Shown here in pieces: positions 42,589 through 50,862 of a DNA stretch of 64,000 bases. Each line of letters starts with the position of its first letter. Within the stretch, counting starts at the first letter, position 1. Below the pieces are notes generated by a model, which did not search any database, was not told where the DNA came from, and saw only the letters and a program-made list of their open reading frames with translations. Source of the DNA: CAYFWF01 sp964346815 (GTDB lineage: Bacteria; Acidobacteriota; Aminicenantia; Aminicenantales; Aminicenantaceae); contig CAYFWF010000043.1 of the NCBI GenBank assembly GCA_964346815.1, forward strand, positions 1 through 64,000. Reading direction: 5' to 3'. The position numbers and the translations under genes were made by a program.

Positions 42589-43911
42589 ATGGCCAATATT
42601 GTTGTGTTAGGTACTCAATGGGGGGATGAAGGAAAAGGCAAGATCATTGACCTAATTGCTCCGGCTTTCGATGTTGTCGCTCGGTTTCAAGGAGGTCATA
42701 ATGCCGGACATACCGTTTATATAAACGGCAAAAAAATCGTACTTCATCTGATTCCCTCCGGGATTCTTCGCCGGGGCAAGCTTTGTATCATCGGAAATGG
42801 CGTCGTGATCAATCCGCAGGCATTTCTCGATGAGATCTCGGAGTTGAAAAAATTCGGGGTTGAGATAGATAAGAACATCGTAATGAGTGATAAGGCTCAC
42901 CTCATTCTTCCCTATCATTCATCGGCGGAAAAGGTCAGCGAAAAGTCAAGAGGTGCAAAGAAAATAGGAACCACATCCAGGGGAATCGGCCCTTCTTATC
43001 AAGATAAGGCCGGCCGCCTGGGAATCAGGACTGGAGATCTCCTCGATCTCGATGTTCTTCGGGAAAAAATTGAACAGAATGTCACAGAAAAAAATATCTA
43101 TTTGAGACATTATGGAGCCGAAATCTTTGATCCAGAGAAGATCTTTGAGGCTTATGCTGATTATGGACAGCATTTGAAAACATACCTGGCAGATGTTTCT
43201 CTTATACTGGATGACAAAATCAAGGAAGGAAGAACCGTACTTTTCGAGGGAGCACAGGGTACTCTTCTGGATGTCGATCATGGGACATATCCTTTCGTGA
43301 CATCCTCCAATTCCACCATAGGCGGTGTTTGTACGGGACTGGGTATTGGCCCGAACAAAATTGATGCTGTATGGGGGGTATCCAAGGCCTACACGACTCG
43401 AGTCGGAGGAGGCCCATTCCCAACAGAAATTGCAGATGATACGGGACGGTTGCTCCTGGAGAGAGGCAATGAATTCGGAGCGACAACGGGGAGGCCTCGG
43501 AGATGCGGATGGTTGGATGCTGTGGCTGTAGCCTTCTCTTGTCGGATCAATGGGATTAGTCATATGATCTTGACAAAGCCGGATGTGTTGGATGGATTGG
43601 AAGAGATAAAGGTATGTGTCGAGTACAGATATAAGGGGGATCGTTTACGAAGTTTCCCTTCAGAGAGCTGGATTTTGGACAAGGTTGAGCCCCGCTACAA
43701 AAAAATCCGAGGCTGGAAGAAACCTGTCCATGGCATCCGAGATTATTCAAAACTCCCTCAGGCTTTTAAGGATTATGTGAAATTTATCGAGGACTTCATC
43801 CAGGCCAAAATCTCGCTCATTTCCACAGGGATGGAGAGGAAAGATTCTGTTTTAATCGAAGAAGACCTGAAACATGCGATGAATCTTGAAAAAATAAGAG
43901 CTGAGCTTTGA
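42589..43911 (+). CDS. purA: Adenylosuccinate synthetase
   Basis: Joins IMP and aspartate with GTP to make adenylosuccinate, the first committed step to AMP. The 440-residue length is normal. Motifs: VVLGTQWGDEGKGKIID (P-loop), GGHNAGHT, GTTSRGIGPSYQDKAGR, FEGAQGTLLDVDHGTYPF, and TTGRPRRCGWLDAVA. The ATG follows AAGAGGAG. alr follows after 13 nt. purN at the right end of the window is another step of purine synthesis but is not linked. Confidence 0.98.
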   Translation: MANIVVLGTQWGDEGKGKIIDLIAPAFDVVARFQGGHNAGHTVYINGKKIVLHLIPSGILRRGKLCIIGNGVVINPQAFLDEISELKKFGVEIDKNIVMSDKAHLILPYHSSAEKVSEKSRGAKKIGTTSRGIGPSYQDKAGRLGIRTGDLLDLDVLREKIEQNVTEKNIYLRHYGAEIFDPEKIFEAYADYGQHLKTYLADVSLILDDKIKEGRTVLFEGAQGTLLDVDHGTYPFVTSSNSTIGGVCTGLGIGPNKIDAVWGVSKAYTTRVGGGPFPTEIADDTGRLLLERGNEFGATTGRPRRCGWLDAVAVAFSCRINGISHMILTKPDVLDGLEEIKVCVEYRYKGDRLRSFPSESWILDKVEPRYKKIRGWKKPVHGIRDYSKLPQAFKDYVKFIEDFIQAKISLISTGMERKDSVLIEEDLKHAMNLEKIRAEL

Positions 43912-43924
43912 CCATCCTTTTGGC

Positions 43925-45070
43925 ATGAAAAAGAGATTTTTACAGTGGGTTGAGATTGATCGGGAAGCCATCAGACACAACCTCAGTGAATTTCGACGCC
44001 TGATCGGAAAAAGGAGGTTGTTGTTAGCCACCGTGAAAGCCAATGCCTATGGACACGGACTCGAAAAAGTCTCAGCAGCTGCTCTAGAGTCTGGTGCGGA
44101 TTGGCTTGGTGTCCATTCTCTCGAGGAAGGGATACAGCTTCGCCGGTCGGGGCTCGATTGCCCAATTCTTGTACTGGGCTATGTTCCTCTCGATGACCTG
44201 GAGAGCGCAGTCAAGCACGACCTGAGACTCACGGTGTATCAAATAAAAACAGTACAACGGTTGGCCCACATCGAACCAGCCCAAGGAAAGGAAATACCTC
44301 TTCACGTCAAGATAGAAACTGGAACTCACCGCCAGGGGATTCGAAGGGAGGACGTCCTTTCCTTTATAAAGGAAGTCAACTCATATCCTACTCTTAAAGT
44401 GGAAGGAGTTTCTTCGCATTTTGCCAATATAGAAGATACGACAGACCATTCTTATGCCCGTTACCAGCTCGATAATTTCCAGGAAGTCTGCAATCTCCTT
44501 GAAAAAGAAGGATTCGTGATTCCGATCAAACACATCGCTTGTACTGCCGCAGTGATTCTTTTCCCGGAAACGTTTTTTGATATGGTGCGTGTGGGCATTG
44601 GTATGTACGGACTCTGGCCATCCAAAGAGACTTATGTGTCTTGTTTGCTTCAGAACAGAGAACCCCTGCATCTCAAGCCGGTTCTTTCTTGGAAAACCAG
44701 AATCGCTCAACTTAAAAAAGTCCCAAAAGGTGGATATATTGGATACGGCTGTACATATAGAACCACCAGAGAGACATGGCTGGGAGTGCTTCCCGTGGGC
44801 TATTACGATGGTTACTCTCGAGCCTTTTCTAATGTTTCACATGTTCTCATCCGGGGACAAAGAGCCCCGGTTCGAGGAAGGGTTGCGATGGATTTCACAA
44901 TGGTCGATGTGACAGATATTACCAGTGTGGAAGAGGAGGATGAAGCCGTACTTCTAGGAAGAAGTGGAGAGGAGAGAATCACAGCCGATACGCTGGCTTT
45001 CTTGGTGGGGACCATCAATTATGAAATAGTCACACGTATCAATCCTTTGATTCCTCGAATAATTTTGTAG
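43925..45070 (+). CDS. alr: Alanine racemase
   Basis: A PLP enzyme making D-alanine for peptidoglycan. 381 residues, normal. The PLP lysine lies in ATVKANAYGHGLEKV near the start; the second catalytic tyrosine is in YIGYGCTYRTTRETWLGVLP, and the C-terminal domain has RGRVAMDFTMVDVT. The start lies 13 nt after purA, so both are likely co-transcribed. No strong ribosome site is visible before the ATG (TTTTGGC). Confidence 0.96.
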   Translation: MKKRFLQWVEIDREAIRHNLSEFRRLIGKRRLLLATVKANAYGHGLEKVSAAALESGADWLGVHSLEEGIQLRRSGLDCPILVLGYVPLDDLESAVKHDLRLTVYQIKTVQRLAHIEPAQGKEIPLHVKIETGTHRQGIRREDVLSFIKEVNSYPTLKVEGVSSHFANIEDTTDHSYARYQLDNFQEVCNLLEKEGFVIPIKHIACTAAVILFPETFFDMVRVGIGMYGLWPSKETYVSCLLQNREPLHLKPVLSWKTRIAQLKKVPKGGYIGYGCTYRTTRETWLGVLPVGYYDGYSRAFSNVSHVLIRGQRAPVRGRVAMDFTMVDVTDITSVEEEDEAVLLGRSGEERITADTLAFLVGTINYEIVTRINPLIPRIIL

Positions 45071-45130
45071 CGATCCTAGGAATGTCTTTCATCTACAGGA
45101 AGAAAAGGAAGAAAAGGCGTGGATTCATCT

Positions 45131-45147
45131 CTCCCCGAAAAGGGGAG
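45131..45147. repeat. Short perfect hairpin in the alr downstream region
   Basis: CTCCCC and GGGGAG surround a GAAAA loop, 60 nt after the alr stop. There is no T-run directly after it on the plus strand, so it is at best a weak terminator. The gap 45071-45295 otherwise holds the second copy of the dispersed repeat. Confidence 0.35.
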
Positions 45148-45166
45148 GCAGGAAGCTTGGACATAT

Positions 45167-45231
45167 TTTGGTCGGCCGTGAACGCAAGCTTTGCCGGCAG
45201 GTATGCGAAGCGGTTCCCTCCTCATGTTGAC
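45167..45231 (+). repeat. Dispersed 65-nt repeat, copy 2
   Basis: Aligns without gaps to 33607-33671 (47 of 65 identical). It has the same orientation and again lies upstream of a rightward gene (64 nt before the lysine-rich desulforedoxin-like gene). Its frames contain stops, so it is non-coding. Confidence 0.5.
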
Positions 45232-45295
45232 TTGAGATTCTATTGGTGATAAAAATATCAGGGAATGAAAGTCCGTCTTGAATGGGAGGTGACGA

Positions 45296-45604
45296 ATGCC
45301 GGTAAAAAAAACGACAAAAAAAGAGGTGAAAAAAACGGCCAAAAAAACTGCGAAGAAAGCCACTAAAACTGAGGCCAGGCCAAAAAAGGGCAAAAAGATC
45401 AAAAAAGGACAAACCTATGAATGCGGCCTCTGTGGATTTCGCTTCATGGTCGATGATTGTGGAGGAGTAGAGGAACACTATTTCATCTGCTGCTCTGAAC
45501 CGATGAAACAGAAAAGAGCCAAAAAGGGATCCAAAAAAACAGAGAAAAAAACTGCAAAAAAGGCACCCAAGAGGACGGCAAAAAAAACCACAAAGAAGAA
45601 ATAG
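45296..45604 (+). CDS. Desulforedoxin-like domain between lysine-rich histone-H1-like tails
   Basis: A 102-residue protein with three parts. Residues 1-40 and 71-102 are almost pure Lys/Ala/Thr repeats (KKTAKKTAKKATK, KKTAKKAPKRTAKKTTKKK), like bacterial histone-H1 homologues. Between them sits YECGLCGFRFMVDDCGGVEE followed by HYFICCSEPM, with cysteines 43, 46, 65 and 66 in the desulforedoxin CxxC...CC pattern, plus Cys55. GGGAGG precedes the ATG. The tails should bind DNA or RNA, and the core should bind iron or zinc. The function is unknown; a redox- or metal-sensitive nucleoid protein is one idea. Confidence 0.8.
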   Translation: MPVKKTTKKEVKKTAKKTAKKATKTEARPKKGKKIKKGQTYECGLCGFRFMVDDCGGVEEHYFICCSEPMKQKRAKKGSKKTEKKTAKKAPKRTAKKTTKKK

Positions 45605-45814
45605 TCTTTCACCTTAAATCAGGTATGTATCATAATCGGCAGGGGGGAACTTTCCTTTTTATTCCTCTTTATTCCTCTGCCGGATTCGATAGAAATTCCT
45701 CGATTCTCTACCTGGTGGGATAGCGGAGCTGGACAGAGAATAGAAAGGCCTTTGTTGCCCGAGCTTTCAGGGGCAAAACGCTCAATCGGCAAAGTATTAT
45801 TTTTCCGCTATGTT

Positions 45815-45823
45815 TGGTATAAT
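45815..45823 (+). promoter_or_regulatory. Extended -10 promoter for the Kor operon
   Basis: TGG followed by a perfect TATAAT (45818-45823) makes an extended -10 element. No good -35 is seen. A start near 45830 leaves about 45 nt to the korA ATG. The preceding gap (45605-45814) holds a tandem 10-bp repeat of TTTATTCCTC and no gene. Confidence 0.5.
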
Positions 45824-45874
45824 TTATTGTCTTTAGATTCAAGAAATGAATAACTGGAATTGTTGAGAGACAAA

Positions 45875-47620
45875 ATGAGAACCGATATTTCCGTTATGAT
45901 CGCAGGTAAGGCAGGTGATGGTGTGCTGTTTACGGGGAATGTTCTCGCAAAGATATTGAAAAAACAGGGATGGGAGATTGTAACCTACAGAAATTTCCCT
46001 TCCAACATAAGAGGCGAGGCCACGAACTACACCATAAGGGCGAGCCAGAAAAAAATTCATGGGAGCGCAGATGAAATTGATGTGCTGATGGCTTTTGATT
46101 GTGATTCCATCTTAGAGCACATTGAGACTCTTGCTGAAGGGGGAGTGGTATTGTGCGAAGGAAAAGAATTGTACCGGCTTAAGCCTGCACAAAGAGCGGG
46201 GAGAACATTCCACACTTTTCCGATGAGGGATTTGGCCCGAGAGAAATTGGGGCATGAGATTTTCAAAAATATGATTCTTTTAGGAGGATTATGCTACATC
46301 CTCGATCTTGATTTTCAGATCCTCACAGAGACCATCTCCGATACCTTCCTTGAAAAGAAGGGAAAGGATGTTGTAAGGAAGAATGTTCAGGCTATTCACC
46401 TCGGCTGCGAAGAGGCAAAAAAGATTGTGTTGGAGAAAGAAAGACACAGGCTGAAGAGCAAGAAGGATTTGAAAAGATTGCTTATTTCTGGTGACGAGGC
46501 CATTGCTTTCGGGGCGCTGGTTGCTGGATGCCGTTTTTTTGCTGCTTATCCTATCTGTCCAGCCACTGAGATCTGGCAGTGGTTAACACTCCATTTCCCT
46601 CGCTATAAAGGTCTTGTCGTTCAGACAGAAGATGAGTTAGCAGCCATAAACATGGCTTTGGGAGCTTCCTATGCGGGAATGAGGGCGATGACATCTACTT
46701 CCGGTCCCGGAGCTTCCTTAATGATGGAAGGGTTTAGCCTTGCTGGCATGGCCGAAATCCCGATTGTCGTCGTTCATGTCCAGAGAGTTGGTCCGAGCAC
46801 CGGATTGCCGACTAAGTCTGAACAAGCAGAGCTGACCCAGTGGATTCACGGCGCTCATGGGGATTTCCCCCGAATTATCCTTTCTCCCGGGACGGTTAGA
46901 GAATGTTACGAATTTACTATCAGGGCATTCCACCTTGCCGATAAATACCAGTGTCCGGTGGTCCTTCTCACCGAGCAGGATTATGGGCAAAATTACAGGA
47001 CGGTAAAAAGTTTTGGTTTTTCGGAGATTCCTATAGACAGGGGTAAAATGCTGAGCCAGAAAGAGCTTCTCGGTATAGAGGATTATCGCCGCTACAAGTT
47101 CGTCCGTGACGGCATCTCCCCAAGAGTCCTCCCATCGATGAGAAATGGGATTCATATGGTTGAGAGCAACGAGCATGATGAAAGAGGCTATCGAGATGAA
47201 TCCACCCAAAACAGAAAGAGGATGATGGAGAAAAGGATGAAGAAGCTCATATCAGCACGGAAGGATCTCATCCATTCCAGAGTTAGGGGAAACAAAACGG
47301 CTGATATCGGTCTAATAGGCTGCGGCTCAACACTAGGCCCTATCCGAGAAGCCATGGATCAACTTCTCGATGCTGGGATAGAGGCCAAATTCATGCAGAT
47401 CCGTACTCTCTGGCCCTTTTTCAGAACAGAAGTTGAAAATTTCATCGACAGTTGTGAGCGGATTTTTGTGGTGGATAATAATTTTGAGGCACAGTTAGCC
47501 CATCTCATACAGAGTCAAGTGAAGAATAAGAATGAAATAGAGAATATATTGAAATACTCAGGAGAGACATTCCGTCCGCGCGATATTTCAGATTTTATCA
47601 AAGAGGCTTTGAAGCGATGA
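45875..47620 (+). CDS. korA: 2-oxoacid:ferredoxin oxidoreductase, fused gamma-alpha subunit (KorA type)
   Basis: Oxidatively decarboxylates a 2-oxoacid (2-oxoglutarate in the KorAB type) to acyl-CoA while reducing ferredoxin. Residues 1-190 are the gamma domain (MIAGKAGDGVLFTGNVLAKI and YRNFPSNIRGEATNYTIRAS). About 205-581 is the alpha part (AAYPICPATEIWQWL, MTSTSGPGASLMMEGFSLAG, VGPSTGLPTKSEQAELTQW). A TTG at 45860 is possible, but the ATG at 45875 after GAGAGAC is the better start (581 aa). It overlaps korB by 4 nt. The substrate fits glutamate degradation through gdhA, but other 2-oxoacids are possible. Confidence 0.92.
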   Translation: MRTDISVMIAGKAGDGVLFTGNVLAKILKKQGWEIVTYRNFPSNIRGEATNYTIRASQKKIHGSADEIDVLMAFDCDSILEHIETLAEGGVVLCEGKELYRLKPAQRAGRTFHTFPMRDLAREKLGHEIFKNMILLGGLCYILDLDFQILTETISDTFLEKKGKDVVRKNVQAIHLGCEEAKKIVLEKERHRLKSKKDLKRLLISGDEAIAFGALVAGCRFFAAYPICPATEIWQWLTLHFPRYKGLVVQTEDELAAINMALGASYAGMRAMTSTSGPGASLMMEGFSLAGMAEIPIVVVHVQRVGPSTGLPTKSEQAELTQWIHGAHGDFPRIILSPGTVRECYEFTIRAFHLADKYQCPVVLLTEQDYGQNYRTVKSFGFSEIPIDRGKMLSQKELLGIEDYRRYKFVRDGISPRVLPSMRNGIHMVESNEHDERGYRDESTQNRKRMMEKRMKKLISARKDLIHSRVRGNKTADIGLIGCGSTLGPIREAMDQLLDAGIEAKFMQIRTLWPFFRTEVENFIDSCERIFVVDNNFEAQLAHLIQSQVKNKNEIENILKYSGETFRPRDISDFIKEALKR

Positions 47621-48471
47621 AGGCAAAGGATTATCATCTTCATGATCCCACATGGTGTCTTGGATGTGGTATCTACGGGTTGTTTTCCAGCCTCAAAGCG
47701 GCCGCTGCCTCACTGCAATTGAAGCCAGAAGAGACCGTGATTGTCACTGGGATTGGCTGTCATGGGAGATTGAACAACTATTTCAAGGCCTACGGCTTTC
47801 ACAGTCTGCATGGGAGGGCATTGCCGGTGGCTACAGGGGTGAAACTCGCCAATGTCCAGCTTTCTGTGATCACAGTGAGTGGAGATGGAGATGCCTATTC
47901 CATTGGCCTCAACCATTTTATTCACGCGGTGAGAAGAAATGCGGATTTAACCTACATAGTTATCAACAATATGATTTATGCCCTCACTCAGGGTCAAACA
48001 TCGCCTACGAGTCCATTGGGCTTCGTCTCCGGTTCCACACCACAGGGTTCAAAAGAAGTTCCTCTTGATGGACCGCGGATGGCCTTTGTATCGGGAGGGA
48101 CTTTTATTGCCAGAGGATTTTCTGGCTCCCCTAAGCAGCTCAGCGGTCTTATCGAACAGGGGATCCGGCATAAAGGATTTTCTCTTATCGACGTTCTGAG
48201 TCCCTGCGTAACCCACAACAAGGTCAACACGTACGATTGGTACAAAAAAAACACCTATGATATCAGCCAAAGACAAGGATATGATTCAGGAAACAGGGAC
48301 TCGGCCTGGGAAGTTCTCAAAGATGAGGAAAGGATGGCTTTGGGGCTTCTCTTTAAAGACGCGAGGGCTTCTTATGAGGAGCTTGTGCTTCCCGATAAGA
48401 GACCTTTGTTTCAGAGCCGAATGACCATCGACCGGAAGGAATGGGAAAGAATTTTGGAAAAATTTGAATGA
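47617..48471 (+). CDS. korB: 2-oxoacid:ferredoxin oxidoreductase beta subunit (KorB type)
   Basis: The TPP-binding beta subunit partner of the preceding gene. 284 residues. Motifs: WCLGCGIYGLFSSL near the start, GIGCHGRLNNYFKAYGFHSL HGRALP (break at residue 65), the TPP/magnesium motif VSGDGDAYSIGLNHFIHAVR with the following INNMIYALTQGQTSPTS, and SPCVTHNKVNTYDWY. No 4Fe-4S ferredoxin domain or delta subunit is attached, as in the two-subunit KorAB enzymes. Nfu follows after 45 nt. Confidence 0.93.
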   Translation: MKAKDYHLHDPTWCLGCGIYGLFSSLKAAAASLQLKPEETVIVTGIGCHGRLNNYFKAYGFHSLHGRALPVATGVKLANVQLSVITVSGDGDAYSIGLNHFIHAVRRNADLTYIVINNMIYALTQGQTSPTSPLGFVSGSTPQGSKEVPLDGPRMAFVSGGTFIARGFSGSPKQLSGLIEQGIRHKGFSLIDVLSPCVTHNKVNTYDWYKKNTYDISQRQGYDSGNRDSAWEVLKDEERMALGLLFKDARASYEELVLPDKRPLFQSRMTIDRKEWERILEKFE

Positions 48472-48516
48472 AAAGATGATCAAACAATTCACGTAATGAA
48501 AAAGGAGGAATATACA

Positions 48517-48735
48517 ATGAAACAAAAAGTAGAGAAAGTATTGGATAAGATCCGCCCTTCACTCATGGCCGACGGAGGGAATGTCGAACTCGTAGATGTC
48601 GAAGATGGAAAGGTAAAAGTCCGGCTGACAGGAGCCTGTGGAGGCTGTCCGATGTCTCAGATGACTCTTAAGATGGGGATCGAAAGGCTTCTCAAGCAAG
48701 AAATCCCTGAGATCAAAGAGGTTATCGCAGTATAA
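48517..48735 (+). CDS. Nfu-type iron-sulfur carrier (NifU C-terminal domain)
   Basis: A 72-residue stand-alone NifU C-terminal domain: KVLDKIRPSLMADGGNVELV and the cluster motif TGACGGCPMSQMTLKMGIER (CxxC). Two subunits together hold one 4Fe-4S cluster and pass it to target enzymes. The ATG at 48517 is chosen because AAGGAGG precedes it; an ATG seven codons earlier lacks a site. It lies between KorAB, which needs ferredoxin clusters, and the desulfurase-like/IscU genes. Confidence 0.95.
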   Translation: MKQKVEKVLDKIRPSLMADGGNVELVDVEDGKVKVRLTGACGGCPMSQMTLKMGIERLLKQEIPEIKEVIAV

Positions 48736-48785
48736 TGGAAAGAACATGAACTGTATGCCAGATTAAAGAAAGAAAAAGAAAGAAA

Positions 48786-49967
48786 ATGAAAAGGATTTAT
48801 CTGGATCATATCGCAGGCACTCCTTTGCATCCCACTGTGTTGAATGCCATGCTTCCTTATTTAAAGGAGAAATTCGGAAATCCGCAGAGCCTTCACTCAT
48901 TGGGTCAGGAAGCGCTGCAGGCCATCGAGGAGTCGCGGGAAAAAGTCGCTCATCTGATCAATGCCAAACCTTCCGAGATTATCTTCACCTCAAGCGGCTC
49001 CGAGGCGAATAATTTTGCCTTAAAAGGACTCGCTCTGGCCCATCAGGGGCGCGGAAAACATATCATTCTCTCCTTGATAGAGCATCAATCTGTCTTGCAT
49101 TCGGCAAAGAACCTGGAGAAATTCGGGTTTCATTTCACTCATATTCCTGTCGATAAATACGGAAGGGTGGATCCGAAGGATGTCGATAAAGCCATCACCG
49201 GTGAAACCATTCTTGTGGCCATCATGTTCGCCAACGGGGAAGTCGGAACCATAGAGCCCGTCGGGGAGATAGCCGGCATCTGCCATGAGAAAGATGTCCT
49301 TTTTTTTACCGATGCCGTCGATGCCGTCGGAAACATTTCAGTGGACGTCAATACCCTCGATATAGATGTGTTAAGCTTGGCGGGGGATCAATTCTACGGG
49401 CCCAAGGGAAGCGCTGCCTTGTATTTGAAAAAGGGTATCAGAATCCTCCCCTTTATCGATGGAGGCATCCAGGAGAATGGAAGGCGAGCAGGAACCGAAA
49501 ACGTGCCCGCCATCGTTGGTTTAGGAACAGCAGCGGAACTCGCTTTGGAAAAGATGGAATCTCGGGAGAAGAAGTTGAAAACACTGAGGGATAAGTTGAT
49601 TGGGAAGCTTCCCCAAGAGGTGGAGCATGTGTTTGTCACCGGACATCCCGAAGAACGTCTTCCCCACCACTGTAGTTTTTGTGTTGAATTTGTGGAGGGA
49701 GAAGCCATGCTTTTGAACCTGGATATGCAGGGCATCTCGGCCTCAAGCGGATCAGCCTGCACATCACGAGCCCTGAAGGCATCCCATGTTCTTTTGGCCA
49801 TGGGAATAGATCATGCGCGTGCTCAAGGTTCTTTGGTGTTCAGCCTTATAGAGGAGACAACCTCAGGAGACATCGATTATCTTTTAGAGGTTTTCCCTCC
49901 TATAATAGAGAGACTCAGAAAAATGTCTCCACTTTATACCCAATATCTCGAGGAGAAAAAGAAATGA
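48786..49967 (+). CDS. Cysteine desulfurase homologue lacking the PLP lysine (IscS/NifS family)
   Basis: A 393-residue class V aminotransferase-fold protein. The catalytic cysteine is kept (SGSACTSRA, Cys325), and so is the ring-stacking histidine (LIEHQSVL, His100). But the PLP site is altered: the canonical SxHK before YGPKG reads AGDQ, so the Schiff-base lysine is Gln202 (codon 49389-49391) and its neighbouring histidine is Asp201. The usual DAxQ is DAVD (Gln to Asp179). It therefore probably cannot run normal PLP chemistry. The Archaeoglobus fulgidus IscS is a known case of a lost lysine. It overlaps the iscU-like gene by 4 nt. Role: scaffold partner or sulfur relay, inferred. Confidence 0.85.
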   Translation: MKRIYLDHIAGTPLHPTVLNAMLPYLKEKFGNPQSLHSLGQEALQAIEESREKVAHLINAKPSEIIFTSSGSEANNFALKGLALAHQGRGKHIILSLIEHQSVLHSAKNLEKFGFHFTHIPVDKYGRVDPKDVDKAITGETILVAIMFANGEVGTIEPVGEIAGICHEKDVLFFTDAVDAVGNISVDVNTLDIDVLSLAGDQFYGPKGSAALYLKKGIRILPFIDGGIQENGRRAGTENVPAIVGLGTAAELALEKMESREKKLKTLRDKLIGKLPQEVEHVFVTGHPEERLPHHCSFCVEFVEGEAMLLNLDMQGISASSGSACTSRALKASHVLLAMGIDHARAQGSLVFSLIEETTSGDIDYLLEVFPPIIERLRKMSPLYTQYLEEKKK

Positions 49968-50530
49968 TTTATAGCGAAAAAGTCATGGATCATTTCCAGA
50001 ATCCCCGCAATGTCGGAACGATAGAAGATGCAGATGGAGTGGGCCAGGTCGGAAATCCGGTTTGTGGCGATATGATGACCTTCTACATAAAGGTCAAGGA
50101 TAATCGTATCGAGGATGTGAAATTCCAGACATTCGGCTGTGGAGCTGCCATTGCTGTCTCCAGTATGGTCAGCGAAATGGCCATCGGAAAAACGATCGAA
50201 GAGGCCCTGAAAATCACGAACAAAAGCGTAGCAGAGGAACTCGGCGGTCTTCCCAAAAACAAATTGCATTGTTCCAATCTTGGAGCTGATGCCCTTCATA
50301 AGGCGATCGAAAACTACCAAGAAAAGCAGAGAGCCGAAGAGAATCTTCCAAAAGAATTGAAGGATGATAATTCGTGTTTCTGTCCTTACTGCGAGGGACC
50401 TATTGAAGGCATGGAGGATTACTGTGAGGTGTGTAAAGTAGAATTGGTAGATTGTCCTGAGTGCAGCATGCCGATGAACAAAAAAGCAGACAAGTGTCCT
50501 CACTGTGGAGCGACAAAAGTCAGGGTCTAG
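49964..50530 (+). CDS. iscU: IscU-type scaffold fused to two zinc ribbons
   Basis: Residues 1-125 are an IscU/NifU N-terminal scaffold with all three cluster cysteines: GNPVCGDMM (Cys34, Asp36), FGCGAAIAVSS (Cys59), LHCSNLGADA (His102, Cys103). The C-terminal 50 residues are unusual for IscU: four CxxC pairs (140/143, 154/157, 164/167, 178/181) forming two zinc ribbons (CPYC...CEVC and CPEC...CPHC). The start overlaps the desulfurase-like gene by 4 nt. The scaffold should build clusters; the ribbons may bind metal, a partner or nucleic acid. Confidence 0.92.
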   Translation: MIYSEKVMDHFQNPRNVGTIEDADGVGQVGNPVCGDMMTFYIKVKDNRIEDVKFQTFGCGAAIAVSSMVSEMAIGKTIEEALKITNKSVAEELGGLPKNKLHCSNLGADALHKAIENYQEKQRAEENLPKELKDDNSCFCPYCEGPIEGMEDYCEVCKVELVDCPECSMPMNKKADKCPHCGATKVRV

Positions 50531-50558
50531 GGATTTCGCAGAAGAGAAGACCGGAAAA

Positions 50559-50792
50559 ATGAGGGCCGATCGAACCTTAGATTGTTATGGATTGCTGTGT
50601 CCTGTGCCGATCATACAGACAGCGAAAGCGATTAAGGAAATGAACAAAGGAGAAGTGCTGGAGGTTGTCTCCACAGATAAAGGGATCAAGGAAGATATGC
50701 CGGCTTGGTGCAGACAGACTGGCCAAAAATTTTTGGGGGTGGAAGAGCATGGGGATGTGTTCAAGGCCTATGTCAAGAAAATCAAAGACTAG
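50559..50792 (+). CDS. TusA-family sulfur carrier
   Basis: A 77-residue protein with the TusA motif: TLDCYGLLCPVPIIQTAKAI, with the active cysteine in the CPxP element, and the end GDVFKAYVKKIKD. TusA proteins carry persulfide sulfur between enzymes. The ATG at 50559 is chosen; a GTG at 50505 would overlap iscU. Its place in a cluster with a desulfurase lacking PLP lysine suggests that it may supply sulfur to the scaffold from another source; this is inference. Confidence 0.92.
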   Translation: MRADRTLDCYGLLCPVPIIQTAKAIKEMNKGEVLEVVSTDKGIKEDMPAWCRQTGQKFLGVEEHGDVFKAYVKKIKD

Positions 50793-50862
50793 AGGATTGA
50801 GTTGTGGCACATAGCTGAAAAAAATAGAGTGACAAAAACAAAAACATATTCAGGGAAGGAAA

